A stretch of 64,000 nt of DNA from Flavobacteriaceae bacterium (GCA_014238425.1 JABABD010000037.1:26809-90808); one strand, 5' to 3'. Positions 43,961 to 54,300 are shown, counted from the stretch's first letter. Notes: generated from the letters alone by a model not told the origin. A program made the numbers and translations.

Positions 43961-44059
43961 TGATTGTGAATTATCCTGTGGGTGTGATCTAGAATCAAAA
44001 CACATATGAATGTGAAGAAAATCTCCAGTGGGAGTTTCTAGCTAAAGATGTATAACACA

Positions 44060-44662
44060 TTAGTTTGTCATAGCTACTCTGTCGCGAAGTACAATGTTTT
44101 TTTGAGTGACAAAGAATTTCTCTCCCTTCTTTAATTTAAGAATCCTGGATGGATCTCCCTTCTTGGCCAATCTCTTGCGACATAGTTTAGACAGCAAAGG
44201 ATCTTCATCAAATAGGAAGGTTGCAATTTCGTATTCTGGTTTCGATGGTTCTTTGATTATTGGATATAGCTGTTGCATTTGATTGTAACGTCTGTCGCCT
44301 CCAGGTATATAGGTATAGAAGGTATATTCGCCATTAGCATCAGTCTTTATCCAACTTCTATTATGTACATAGCGTATGTCATTTTCCTTTCTCACATCAA
44401 AATCACCGTTTTCATCGGCTTGCTCGATATACAAGATCACATCTTTTGCTGGAGTTACACCATCGCTCTTATATATGATACCAGAAATCTTAAGTTTATT
44501 CTTTTTTGATTCAAAGCCAGGAATGGTATCAGTATTATTTAAGTGTTGCTCTGTGTAATCATAGAATGCGTTGTAATCTAAAATATTAGATTCTTGTGCA
44601 TACGTAGAAAAATTTGTACCTATAAGGCAAACAAGAAAAAAGTAAAGAATATAAGTTTTCAT
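44060..44662 (-). CDS. Exported intradiol-dioxygenase-like protein
   Basis: ATG 44662 gives MKTYILYFFLVCLIGTNFSTYAQ, a signal peptide. The body is the dioxygenase-C beta fold: KLKISGIIYKSDGVTPAKDV, IKTDANGEYTFYTYIPGGDR, then EYEIATFLFDEDPLLSKLC and ILKLKKGEKFFVTQKNIVLR. It lacks the full set of Tyr/His iron ligands of catechol dioxygenases that I would expect, so it may bind rather than oxidise, or act on an unknown substrate. The upstream region holds TTTATCGATAAAA-type iterons also found before two other exported-protein genes. Confidence 0.72.
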   Translation of the reverse strand: MKTYILYFFLVCLIGTNFSTYAQESNILDYNAFYDYTEQHLNNTDTIPGFESKKNKLKISGIIYKSDGVTPAKDVILYIEQADENGDFDVRKENDIRYVHNRSWIKTDANGEYTFYTYIPGGDRRYNQMQQLYPIIKEPSKPEYEIATFLFDEDPLLSKLCRKRLAKKGDPSRILKLKKGEKFFVTQKNIVLRDRVAMTN

Positions 44663-44738
44663 CAGTTTAAAGATTTTAGGGAAGACCAAAAGTCAAGTAA
44701 AAAAATCATAATCTGTTAAAAACCTTTTGAATGCTCAA

Positions 44739-44784
44739 TTTTTACGATAAAACGTTTTATTAGGTAAAATATATCGATAAAACA
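44739..44784. promoter_or_regulatory. ATCGATAAAA-type iterons, first cluster
   Basis: TTTTTACGATAAAACG, GTTTTATTAGGTAAAATA and TATATCGATAAAACA occur in 46 bp, about 80 bp upstream of the minus-strand gene starting at 44662. The boxes match those before the genes at 45198 and 45944. Confidence 0.45.
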
Positions 44785-45065
44785 CACGCTTTTTCTTGTT
44801 GTATGCCATCCTTATATCTTGTAAAACAGAAAATTAGCAGGACGGATCCACTATAAAATCATGCCCTAATCATAGCTGTTTCTTAAAATTAGATCTAGAT
44901 AAAACAATACATATTTACTTCTTCAGTTAGAACTATTTTAAAAAATTGAATTTGAGGAAGAGTTTCTGAAATGAACTCCTGAACAATCTAAACACCAATC
45001 TCATCATGCTTTATTAAGTCGCAATTTTATGAAAAAACGATATAGCGTTTCATCGTTGAAATATG

Positions 45066-45123
45066 TGTTTTATCAATAAAAATGGTATTTTATCTAAAAA
45101 ATATGCAGTTCATGGATAAAAAA
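45066..45123. promoter_or_regulatory. ATCGATAAAA-type iterons, second cluster
   Basis: GTTTTATCAATAAAAAT, TTTTATCTAAAAAAT and GTTCATGGATAAAAA occur with 21-22 bp spacing directly upstream of the -33/-7 promoter at 45138-45167. The rest of the 44690-45197 gap has no gene. Confidence 0.5.
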
Positions 45124-45137
45124 AGTTTGAAAAAACA

Positions 45138-45167
45138 TTGATATTTTTAATAATTTGTATAGATTTG
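45138..45167 (+). promoter_or_regulatory. Promoter of the 45198 gene
   Basis: TTG (45138-45140), 19 bp, then TAGATTTG (45160-45167), which fits the Bacteroidota consensus TTTG-N19-21-TAnnTTTG. It gives a leader of about 25 bases. Confidence 0.65.
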
Positions 45168-45197
45168 CTTATTCAAGTCATTTAAAATATCGATATA

Positions 45198-45692
45198 ATG
45201 AAAACAAAACCTACTATATTAAGCGTTATTTTTTTTCTGATGATAAGCGTCAGTTTCGCTCAAGTCCAGAAGGCCCCAATTCAGAAAAAGAAAACTTCTG
45301 TTCAGAAAAAGAAAGCTCAAATACACATGATTAGTGGCAAGGTTTTTATAAAAAAATACCATTCATACGAAGAGTTGAATAATATGACTAAGGGAGATTT
45401 ACTTACTTTATATAGTGAACGAATCGAAGTTATCGTCAATATTTTACCGAATATTGCTTTTGCTACGAAACCTGATGTAACTATGGCATCTATAGGAATT
45501 CCAGAAACCAAGGAAAATAAAAAGGCATTAGAAGCCAGCCGTGAAGCCTCAGTTGAATATTTTGATAGCACGATTGAATTTCAAAAAAAGATCTTACCAT
45601 ACTCAGATACTCGCGATTTAATAGCGGCAATTTCATTTTATGAAGAAACACTAAAATCATTGCATACCTATAATGAATTTAAAGTTGATTAG
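45198..45692 (+). CDS. Small exported protein of unknown function
   Basis: The 164-residue protein has a signal peptide at 1-22 (ending VSFAQ), then a Lys/Gln-rich stretch (QKAPIQKKKTSVQKKKAQ), then a helical domain with YHSYEELNNMTKGDLLTLYS and EASREASVEYFDSTIEFQKK. I recognise no family. It has its own promoter with upstream iterons and a strong terminator, so it is monocistronic. The basic N-terminus could bind acidic glycan or nucleic acid, but this is only a guess. Confidence 0.72.
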   Translation: MKTKPTILSVIFFLMISVSFAQVQKAPIQKKKTSVQKKKAQIHMISGKVFIKKYHSYEELNNMTKGDLLTLYSERIEVIVNILPNIAFATKPDVTMASIGIPETKENKKALEASREASVEYFDSTIEFQKKILPYSDTRDLIAAISFYEETLKSLHTYNEFKVD

Positions 45693-45713
45693 TTTTAAAC
45701 GGTTCAAACATTA

Positions 45714-45752
45714 AAAAAATAGCCTCAGCAAATTTGCTGAGGTTATTTTTTT
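45714..45752 (+). terminator. Rho-independent terminator of the 45198 gene
   Basis: The perfect palindrome CCTCAGCAAATTTGCTGAGG (45723-45742) is flanked by an A run on the left and TTATTTTTTT on the right, 22 bp after the stop codon. It would work in both directions. Confidence 0.88.
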
Positions 45753-45854
45753 CTGAAACATCTAAGTATTTTGTATTCAAGTATTTACTAATTTTTTAAA
45801 TTTATTTGCCTTAAAAATGGATAATCGTAAGAAAATACTTAAAAAATGATTGCA

Positions 45855-45890
45855 GTTTATCGATAAAATTTGCGTTTTATAGGTAAAATT
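45855..45890. promoter_or_regulatory. ATCGATAAAA-type iterons, third cluster
   Basis: GTTTATCGATAAAATTTG and GTTTTATAGGTAAAATTG lie in tandem with about 20-bp spacing, overlapping the -33 element and the spacer of the promoter for the 45944 gene. A protein bound here would block or reshape the promoter. Confidence 0.5.
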
Positions 45891-45900
45891 GATATTTTTG
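45870..45900 (+). promoter_or_regulatory. Promoter of the 45944 surface-protein gene
   Basis: TTTG ending at 45872, 20 bp, then TATTTTTG (45893-45900): an exact -33/-7 pair for Bacteroidota. Confidence 0.68.
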
Positions 45901-45943
45901 GCTATGTTTAATGGTACCCCAATACCTATAATACGCTTAACCT

Positions 45944-47239
45944 ATGAAAAATGTTACTCAATTAATACTTGTCTTCCTAATAGCATCGGGCTATACGTTT
46001 GCTCAGCAAGAAAAGGGAATAACTGGTTCTGATAACTGGTTGAACTCTTGGACTGAATTTAAACCAAACAAAGTCAATTATGATAAGCCTACTCAAATAC
46101 TTAGTGGCGATATTACAATGGATACGAAATTGTATAAAAAAGAGATTTATTTGCTACTGGGTGATGTATTTGTAACAGATAGTACAACACTTACAATTGA
46201 ACCTGGTACGGTTATTATTGGTGATTTTAAAACAAAAGGTTCTCTTACCATTAGCAGGGAATCTAGAATTGTTGCCAATGGTTCATCAACTGACCCTATT
46301 GTTTTTACATCAAGCAGAAGTATTAAAAAACCTGGCGATTGGGGAGGAATCTTTATTCTTGGCGATGCGCCTACTAACAAGATCAATGGAGAGGCGTCTT
46401 TAAATTATGGATTGAAGTCATCGACTGCTAAAAATGTAATCTATGGTGGTGATAATCCAGATAGTTACTCAGGTATTTTAAGTTTCGTAAGAATTGAATT
46501 TGCAGGAAAGAGAACCAAAAATCATGGTTATTTTAACGGACTTACATTAGCTAGTGTAGGACAAAAAACTATTATTGATAATGTAATGGTAAGCTATTGC
46601 GAAGGCAACTCCTTTAATATACTGGGTGGAAATGTGAATTTAGACAAGTTAGTTTCTTTTAGATCTAGTATTAATGACTTTGAATTTAATAATGGTGTCC
46701 AGTGCAAAATATCTAATTCTTTAGCAGTAAAATCTCCTTATGTTTCAGGTGCAGAAGCCTCAAAATGCATCAATTTACTTCCTTATGAACTAAAAGAAGA
46801 AGCAGATTATTCAAATTTACAAACCTCTGTGAATGCAGAAAACTTAACCTTAGTGAACGTCAGTAATGATTTAAGTTATGATATTAAAGTTGGTTTAGTA
46901 AACGAAGCTATATTTATTGGAAACCATACGTCCTTTTCAATTAGCAAAAGCGTGATCTCTGGTTTTAAACCAGCCGCAATACTGGATAATAAGATTGTAC
47001 TTAACACTGAAAGTTTAGAAGGAATCAAGTTTACTAGCACATATTTCAATAATTGTAATGGAAATATATTTAAAAACGGTTTTGCCAATAACGATGATCT
47101 AGAAAGTTGGTATGGCAGTAGAGCCTTTGATAACGTGTACTCTAAGGGCCCTGACTCCGAAACTTTCATTAACTCTAGTAATGCAGCACATCCTGATTTT
47201 AGATTAAGAATCAACAAGATTATTGCATCTAATGATTAA
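45944..47239 (+). CDS. Exported beta-helix-like protein
   Basis: The 431-residue protein has a signal peptide at 1-20 (ending YTFAQ). The body looks like a right-handed beta helix or similar stacked fold: TTLTIEPGTVIIGDFKTKGS, LTISRESRIVANGSSTDPIV, KPGDWGGIFILGDAPTN, then repeated S/N-rich strands such as LSFVRIEFAGKRTKNHGYFN. The pattern IEPGTVI...GDWGGI is common in secreted flavobacterial surface proteins. No T9SS sorting domain is present, so it may remain periplasmic or be retained by another route. It lies upstream of the T9SS substrate / PorP cluster. Confidence 0.75.
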   Translation: MKNVTQLILVFLIASGYTFAQQEKGITGSDNWLNSWTEFKPNKVNYDKPTQILSGDITMDTKLYKKEIYLLLGDVFVTDSTTLTIEPGTVIIGDFKTKGSLTISRESRIVANGSSTDPIVFTSSRSIKKPGDWGGIFILGDAPTNKINGEASLNYGLKSSTAKNVIYGGDNPDSYSGILSFVRIEFAGKRTKNHGYFNGLTLASVGQKTIIDNVMVSYCEGNSFNILGGNVNLDKLVSFRSSINDFEFNNGVQCKISNSLAVKSPYVSGAEASKCINLLPYELKEEADYSNLQTSVNAENLTLVNVSNDLSYDIKVGLVNEAIFIGNHTSFSISKSVISGFKPAAILDNKIVLNTESLEGIKFTSTYFNNCNGNIFKNGFANNDDLESWYGSRAFDNVYSKGPDSETFINSSNAAHPDFRLRINKIIASND

Positions 47240-47351
47240 GTAGAACAAACAGAGGTTATTCAAACAGTAATAACCATTTCAATTTCGTAAATGAGAATAA
47301 AAAAAACTAATGAACAACAGCCTATAGAAAAAAATTACAACCCCAAATCAA

Positions 47352-48812
47352 ATGTTTAAGATAAAAATTGCATATAAACTTTTCTTCGGAATTTGTTTTT
47401 TCGTTCTTGGTATTCAAGAACAAGCTAATGCCCAGATAGTTATTGGTACACCTAATTTAGGGTTTAGCCAGGCGTGTGCGAATGAATCTTTTAACACCTA
47501 TAGTGCGACTTTTGTTTTTTCTCCTGAATCAAACCTAAACGCATCAAACCAATTTTCTATAGAATTATCTGATGGTGATGGTGATTTTACAAACGCAACT
47601 GTTGTCTCTATATCCAATCCTGGTGCTGTTACTATTTCACCAGCGACCTTAGATTTTTCTTTACCAATTACCACTGCCGGAGAAAACTATAGAATACGAA
47701 TTAAAAGTAGTGCACCCGTAGCCACAAGTTCTAACTCTGCACCTTTTGCAGCATACTATAAATTACAAGACACACCATTTACCATTAATAACTTGGTCTC
47801 AACAGGAGCTTATTGCGCTGGTGGAAGTTATTTATTAGCCATTGACAATCCTGGTACAGGATCTAATGACTCCCCACTCAACTATCCTTCTCTCACCTTT
47901 AATTGGTACAAAGAAACGGGGCCAACTACATCTGTATTTGTCGCTGAAGGCCCTTCCCTATTAGTTAACAATGAAGGAACCTATTTTGTAGAAACCAATT
48001 ATGGTACGTGTACATCAAATTCATTTTCAAACCGTGTTGCTATAAGTGAAGTTTCCTCAGGTGAAGCAGAAGCTGGTATATCGTCAAGTTTAGGAAATCC
48101 GTTTTGTCCGAGTCAAGGCTCAACTACATTAAGTACGATTGGAGGTAATAGCTATCAATGGTTTAAAGATGGTGTACCTATTACAGATGCAATAAATCAA
48201 ATGTATCAAGCAAATGAATCTGGCACATATGCGGTTCAGGTCGATTTGGGTGATTGTTCTGCTTCAGGGTTCATAGAGCTTGAAAGCGAACTGTTTGATG
48301 CCGAAATAAATGTGTCAGCATTTAACGCAATCCAAGAAGGAGAAACTTTATCGGTCGTTGTAACCACGACAGCAAATAATCCAGCTTTTGAGTGGTACTT
48401 TAATGATGTACTAATTATTGGTGCAACCGAAGATAACTATGAGGTCACGCAAATTGGCAGCTATAAAATAATTGTAACTGAAACCGGAGCCTCAAACTGT
48501 AGCGGTTCAAGGGAATTTTTGTTTGAAGTTACAGAACCTTTTCCTGATGTAGAAAAAATACCTAATGTAATAAGTCCAAATGGAGACGGCATAAATGATA
48601 GTTGGATGATTCCAACAAAATACGTTAGTGGTACGAATACTATGGTTATGATCATGAACAATAATGGTAAAGTAGTATTACAAACCAACGATTACCCCAA
48701 TAATTGGCCAGAGAATGATTTGAATTTATCAAGCATCAATCAGGTCTTTTATTATGTGATAAAAACAACTGATAACGAAACCAGAAAGGGTTCAATAACA
48801 GTAATAAAATAA
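47352..48812 (+). CDS. T9SS type B-sorted surface protein with Ig-like modules
   Basis: The 486-residue protein has a signal peptide ending near residue 27 (QEQANAQ). Residues 30-390 contain beta modules: QACANESFNTYSATFVFSPE, SYQWFKDGVPITDAINQMYQ (Ig-like) and FEWYFNDVLIIGATEDNYEV. The C-terminus IPNVISPNGDGINDSWMIPT...GSITVIK is a gliding-type T9SS sorting domain. The PorP/SprF-type gene follows 1 bp later, the usual arrangement for substrates that need a dedicated partner. Confidence 0.88.
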   Translation: MFKIKIAYKLFFGICFFVLGIQEQANAQIVIGTPNLGFSQACANESFNTYSATFVFSPESNLNASNQFSIELSDGDGDFTNATVVSISNPGAVTISPATLDFSLPITTAGENYRIRIKSSAPVATSSNSAPFAAYYKLQDTPFTINNLVSTGAYCAGGSYLLAIDNPGTGSNDSPLNYPSLTFNWYKETGPTTSVFVAEGPSLLVNNEGTYFVETNYGTCTSNSFSNRVAISEVSSGEAEAGISSSLGNPFCPSQGSTTLSTIGGNSYQWFKDGVPITDAINQMYQANESGTYAVQVDLGDCSASGFIELESELFDAEINVSAFNAIQEGETLSVVVTTTANNPAFEWYFNDVLIIGATEDNYEVTQIGSYKIIVTETGASNCSGSREFLFEVTEPFPDVEKIPNVISPNGDGINDSWMIPTKYVSGTNTMVMIMNNNGKVVLQTNDYPNNWPENDLNLSSINQVFYYVIKTTDNETRKGSITVIK

Positions 48813-48813
48813 T

Positions 48814-51270
48814 ATGAAAACACAATTATTGGTTTTACTATTATGTTTCTGTGCGACTCATTTCTTCTTCGCTCAAGAAGAAGATGGAGTGATTTCGCTT
48901 AATCTTCCTGTGAGAAACTCTCTAACCTTTAATCGTTATGCCATTAACCCAACCTTTAGTTTCGTAAGGGAACAGAGCAAATATATCAGCATTTACAATA
49001 AACGTGAATGGGTACAATTTGACGATGCACCCCTTACCTATTTAGCAAGTTATACAGGGAGGTTTGCAGAAAATTTAGGCGCTGGAATAAGTGTGTTTCA
49101 GCAAAATTATGGTGTTCTGTCAACTTTTGGTGGTGTTTTGAACTTCGCTTATAATGCAAGATTGACAAGAGAGAACAATCTCACGTTCGGACTTAATATA
49201 GGTGCTTATAAAAGCGGAATAAATACTGGAAATGTAGCTACGAATTTTGACGATCCTTCATTACAGAATGTTCCTGAAAACTTTTTGCTAACCATCAATC
49301 CTGGAATCAATTTAGGTTTGGGGTTATTTGATCTTGGATTGTCTGTTAACAATTTAGCAGCTTACAATTTTAAAGCATCAACACTTGTCGAAGACAATCC
49401 TGAACGCGGTATTCAAGCACACATCATGCATACTGGATATATGAACAGTAGAGGTTTCTTTGATGAGAGCAAATTTTCAGGTATTTTAAGATCAGAATTC
49501 AAAAAAGACGAAACAGTTGTTTCGGCTATTGCAATGCTTACCGTTCCAAAAGGCATTTGGGCACAACTAGGTTATAACACAACTTATGGCGTTTCTGGTG
49601 GTATAGGGCTTAACATTACGCCACAAATTGCAATAGAGTATAATTTTGAAAAAACACTAGGTGATTTAACCGAATTTGGATCGTCTCATGACATTACATT
49701 GGCATATAGGTTCAAAAATAACCAAAACTATTATTATAGCAGTGGTGATGAAGTAAGCGGACTTATTTCTCCAAAGACTAAAAGAAAGCCCTCTAAATCA
49801 AAAATATCGAAAACCAAAGCTGAAACAAACCGGAAATTGGCAGCTGAAAGAAAAGCCCAAATACAAGAAAAACGTTTAGTAGAACAAAAAGCCAAAGAGG
49901 AAGCTGAAATACAGGCGAAATTATTAGCAGAACAAAATGCCAAGAAAGAAGCTGAAGCACAGTCTAAACTATTGGCTGAACAGAAAGCTAGAGAAGAAGC
50001 CGAAACACAGTCTAAACTATTAGCTGAACAGAAAGCTAAAGAAGAAGCTCAAGCACAGTCTAAATTATTAGCTGAACAAAAGGCTAAAGAAGAAGCTGAA
50101 GCACAGTCTAAACTATTGGCTGAACAAAAAGCTAGAGAAGAAGCCGAAACACAGTCTAAACTATTAGCTGAACAGAAAGCTAAAGAAGAAGCTCAAGCAC
50201 AGTCTAAACTATTGGCTGAACAGAAGGCTAAAGAAGAAGCTCAAGCACAGTCTAAATTATTAGCTGAACAGAAAGCTAGAGACGAAGCCGAAGCACAGTC
50301 TAAACTATTGGTTGAACAGAAAGCTAAAGAAGAAGCTGATGCTCAAACGAAACTTTTAGAGGAACAAAAAGCCAAAGAGGAACTTATTACTAACCCAAAA
50401 GACAAACTTGGAAAAGCTTTATATACTTTAAGTCAGCAAGCAGAAGATTCTAAAACAGAACAAGACGAATTATTTAAAAAAATAGATGATATCGTTGAGA
50501 TCAAAAATCAGGACCTAAAGGATTTAAAGGAAGAAAATGATTTAAGTGAACAAGGGATAGTAGCAGAACCCAAGCCTTTTAAAAATAGTGCAGCCGAAAA
50601 TAACACATTAAAGACCATGATATTGGATCTAGAAAATGTCATTAAATCACGTAATGAAGAAATTAAGGAATTAAAAACATTATATGAAGATAATTACAAA
50701 GCTGGTACTATCTATCTTGATGAGGTCAATTTATATTATAAAAAAACAATTGCTCGTTTGACAGCAGAACAGGTAAATGCTACACAGGCAAAATTAAATT
50801 TAGAATTAAGATTAGAGGCTATTCAAGTCGCTACTGAATTTGAACGAAACCGAAGAATCAAACGTGCAGCCTTCGACAATGAAGAAGAACGGTATTCTAA
50901 TGATAGAGTACTATTGCAGAACATAAAAAAAACAACACCGCTACGAGATCAACCATATAAAACGGAAGATTTTGATTTTGGAGAAGAACAAAGTAGTAAC
51001 ATCCAAATTCTTAAAAACATTGACCATGTTGATAATGGTTATTACTTAATTATTGCTGTACACAGTGATATTGAAAAACGAAATGATTTTGTGACTAAGG
51101 TTGTAGCATCCGGTCGTATGAATGTAGATTTTTTCTATGATGTAAAAACCAGTAAATATTTCATTTATTATGACAAGTTCGACGGCATTAACGCTGCCAG
51201 CGAAGCATTAAAATCTAAAGGAAACAGACCCTATAACGCAAAAATGTCACTAATTAAAATTGAGAACTAA
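48814..51270 (+). CDS. PorP/SprF-type protein with long coiled coil and SPOR-like C-terminus
   Basis: The 818-residue protein has a signal peptide at 1-20 (ending HFFFAQ). Residues about 25-305 are the PorP/SprF domain: SLTFNRYAINPTFSFVREQS, YKSGINTGNVATNFDDPSLQ, IEYNFEKTLGDLTEFGSSHD. From 330 to 525 a charged coiled coil of 16-residue repeats (KLLAEQKAKEEAEAQS) follows, then a second helical part and a C-terminal domain (about 745-815) with HVDNGYYLIIAVHSDIEKRN that looks SPOR-like, suggesting peptidoglycan contact. Ordinary PorP/SprF proteins have about 300-350 residues, so more than half is extra. It is coupled to the T9SS substrate upstream and precedes the giant adhesin gene. Confidence 0.85.
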   Translation: MKTQLLVLLLCFCATHFFFAQEEDGVISLNLPVRNSLTFNRYAINPTFSFVREQSKYISIYNKREWVQFDDAPLTYLASYTGRFAENLGAGISVFQQNYGVLSTFGGVLNFAYNARLTRENNLTFGLNIGAYKSGINTGNVATNFDDPSLQNVPENFLLTINPGINLGLGLFDLGLSVNNLAAYNFKASTLVEDNPERGIQAHIMHTGYMNSRGFFDESKFSGILRSEFKKDETVVSAIAMLTVPKGIWAQLGYNTTYGVSGGIGLNITPQIAIEYNFEKTLGDLTEFGSSHDITLAYRFKNNQNYYYSSGDEVSGLISPKTKRKPSKSKISKTKAETNRKLAAERKAQIQEKRLVEQKAKEEAEIQAKLLAEQNAKKEAEAQSKLLAEQKAREEAETQSKLLAEQKAKEEAQAQSKLLAEQKAKEEAEAQSKLLAEQKAREEAETQSKLLAEQKAKEEAQAQSKLLAEQKAKEEAQAQSKLLAEQKARDEAEAQSKLLVEQKAKEEADAQTKLLEEQKAKEELITNPKDKLGKALYTLSQQAEDSKTEQDELFKKIDDIVEIKNQDLKDLKEENDLSEQGIVAEPKPFKNSAAENNTLKTMILDLENVIKSRNEEIKELKTLYEDNYKAGTIYLDEVNLYYKKTIARLTAEQVNATQAKLNLELRLEAIQVATEFERNRRIKRAAFDNEEERYSNDRVLLQNIKKTTPLRDQPYKTEDFDFGEEQSSNIQILKNIDHVDNGYYLIIAVHSDIEKRNDFVTKVVASGRMNVDFFYDVKTSKYFIYYDKFDGINAASEALKSKGNRPYNAKMSLIKIEN
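49870..50382 (+). repeat. 48-bp in-frame tandem repeat, about 10.7 units
   Basis: Ten and a half copies of a 48-bp unit encode K-L-L-A-E-Q-K-A-(K/R)-E-E-A-(E/Q)-(A/T)-Q-S. Units 3-4 and 6-7 share the same variants (AREEAET then AKEEAQA), which indicates recent duplication of blocks larger than one unit. The first and last units are diverged. Confidence 0.92.
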
Positions 51271-51337
51271 TAAATAACAAATCCCCATTCCTTTTCGATA
51301 TCGCTATTTGAGAAATGGAATTTTAAAAATAAATACC

Positions 51338-54300
51338 ATGGAAAACCCTACTTTTTCTAAAATAGCAATAATTATTCTACTCTTTATGGGTATGCAATCG
51401 TTTGCCCAAAATCTTGTTCCCTTTTCGCCAAGATATGATCAGGCCATTAAAGGAGATATGCTCTTAATTGGAAACAGTAACGTAGGGTTACATGTTTCCG
51501 ACCCATACAATGGTACAGGAACAAATGATAATATTGACGCAGCGGTTTATGTAGATATTGATGGAGACCCAAGTACATTCAACTCGAGTAGTGCAGATCT
51601 ATATGTTCCTAGCATTGAAAGTTGTTATAAAATAGTTTATGCCGGCCTCTATTGGAGTGCCGTAGTTAATGGTGCTGAACCAATTTCTGATATTAAATTT
51701 AAAACTCCAGGTGGAGCCTATACAGATATAACTGGAACGGAAATTTATTTTCAAAATGCCGGAAATAATAACAATTCAAACACCTATGTCTATTATCATG
51801 ATGTAACAGATATGCTTACGGCATTGCCAAACCCTGAAGGAACCTACGCCGTGGCAAATATCTCTTCGTTGATTGGCCCTAAGCCAAATTCAGAAGGTCT
51901 TTCTGCCGGTTGGTCTCTTTTTGTTATATATGAAGACCCTATTCTACCCGCCAAATACATAACATCATTTGATGGGATTACTAAAATTACAGCTTCTATT
52001 AATGAAACATTTCCTGTAACGGGATTTACAACCATACCAGTTGGGCCAGTACGAGCTAAATTTGCCTTTAGTACAATTGAAGGTGATCAAAGTTATACGG
52101 GAGATTTTTTACAGCTTAATGGGAGTACCATTGACGCAACAAATAATGCTGGTACAATAATTAGACCTGGAAATAATTTTTTCAATAGTTCAGTGTCTAT
52201 AATTGACCCTGCAACCAATACACCAGAACTTTTTACTTTAAGAAACCCGTCTAGTTCAAACACCTTAGGGTTTGATGCAGGAATTATAAATATTCCGAAT
52301 CCGGGAAATAGTTTGATTCCGAACAGTGCAACCTCAGCCACAATAAGCTTGGGAAGTAATCTGGATATCTATTATTACTATTTCAGTGCTTTTGCAATAG
52401 AAATTATCGCACCCAACATAGTCCTCACAAAAATTGTTGAAGATGATTTAGGGAATAATATTGGAGGTCAAACCATTGGTTTGGATCAACCATTAAATTA
52501 TGTCATTGGATTTCAAAATACAGGAAATGATGATGCTACAAATTTTCAGATTAGGGATGTCCTTCCTATCAATATCGTCTACAATCATCCAACTGATCTT
52601 GTATTGCCAACAGGTGTAACAGTTGCTAGTTACAACCCTACAACACGAGAACTAATTTTTGATATCGAAGATTATTTGGTTGAAGAAAATGATCCAGTGT
52701 ATGAAATACGTATTGAAGTAAGGACCGTAGAGTTCTGTAGTCAGTTAGCCGATTCATGTGATAATTTAATACTCAATCAAGCTTTTGCAACATATGAAGG
52801 TGTGACAAATCCAGATTTCGTTATCACAGATGATCCAAGTGTTAGCAGTAATACGGGATGTTTATTAACGCCTCAGGCCACAAATTTTTTAGTAGACCTA
52901 GATGATTGTGCATTAATAGAAGAGATTGTATTATGTGGTGATAGCATTGATTTAACTGCTGGAGATGGATATGATTCATATTCATGGTCAACCAGTCCTA
53001 CAGGAACGCCAGTAATCGGAACTACACAAACGATTACAGTTACAGCCACAGGAACATATTATTCATTTAATACAGCTCCTGCACCTTGTCAATCTATTAC
53101 TCAACAGTTTAATGTCACCCTTTTCGGTAGTAATACAACCAATCCTGTTATTCCGTATGCCGATGAAGTGGTCACTTGTCCGAATGATGGAAAACTATTG
53201 CCAAATATATTTTTATGTGGCGCAAATGATTCTAGAGACATTCAAACAAATATTGCAGGCGTAACCTCAATGATTTGGGAACAATTAGACGAAGGCAGTT
53301 GCACCGCAGTTCCAGATCCTGATTGTGCCAATGAAGATGGTGTCTGTATTTGGAACCAGGTAGCAACAGGACCCAATTATATAGCGAACAGCGCAGGACA
53401 ATTTAGATTGACCATCAATTATGAAGGTGGTTGTTTTGAACAGTTCTATTTTAACGTATACACGAATTTGTTAAGCCCAACCGTAATTACATCAGATATA
53501 ATCTGTACAACTCCTGGAAGCATAACAGTTAATGACGTACCATCGGGTTATGAATATAGTTTAGATAACACAAACTATCAGGTAAGTAATATATTTTCAA
53601 TTAACACAGCGGGCACTTATACCGTTTATATCAGACAAATTGGTATTCCAACAAATCCATGTGTTTTTACGGTACCTGATGTTTTAATAAGAGCTCGAGA
53701 CTTTACCGTTTCTACAACCGTTACACAGCCTATTTGTTACGATGATAAAGGGAGCATTCATTTAGCGGCCAATGATGCCGAACCTCAGTATTTCTTTTCA
53801 ATATATGATGGAGCAACCTTAATTAATAGTGTTGGCCCAATAACTGAAAACAACTATACATTCGCCGATTTGAATCCAGGAACGTATACTGCACAAATTG
53901 ATACAGAAGATGGCTGTACCTATACAGAAGACATTACAATAATTGAGCCGCCTCAATTAACAGTTACCGCAGCACTTACAAGTCCGTTGACATGTACCGA
54001 TGGTGAGATAACTATATATGCTGAAGGAGGAACATCTCCATATTTCTATTTTATAAACAGTACAACTGTTTTTCAAACGGTACCTGAATATGTTGTAACG
54101 GCACCAGGAGTATATGAAATTACCGTTGTTGATTCTAACAACTGTAGTGCAAGTACGACCATAACGGTTGATATGATTCCCCCACCAGAATTTAACATCA
54201 GCAAAACAGATATTGATTGTAATGGCGCATCTGATGGTAGTATAACCATAAATGTGACGAATGCAAACGGAAACAGTTTAGCATACAGCATTGATGGTGG

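Noticed and set aside
49870..50382. CRISPR-like regularly spaced repeat
   Set aside because: The 48-bp units are contiguous, in frame and encode a coiled coil; there are no unique spacers.
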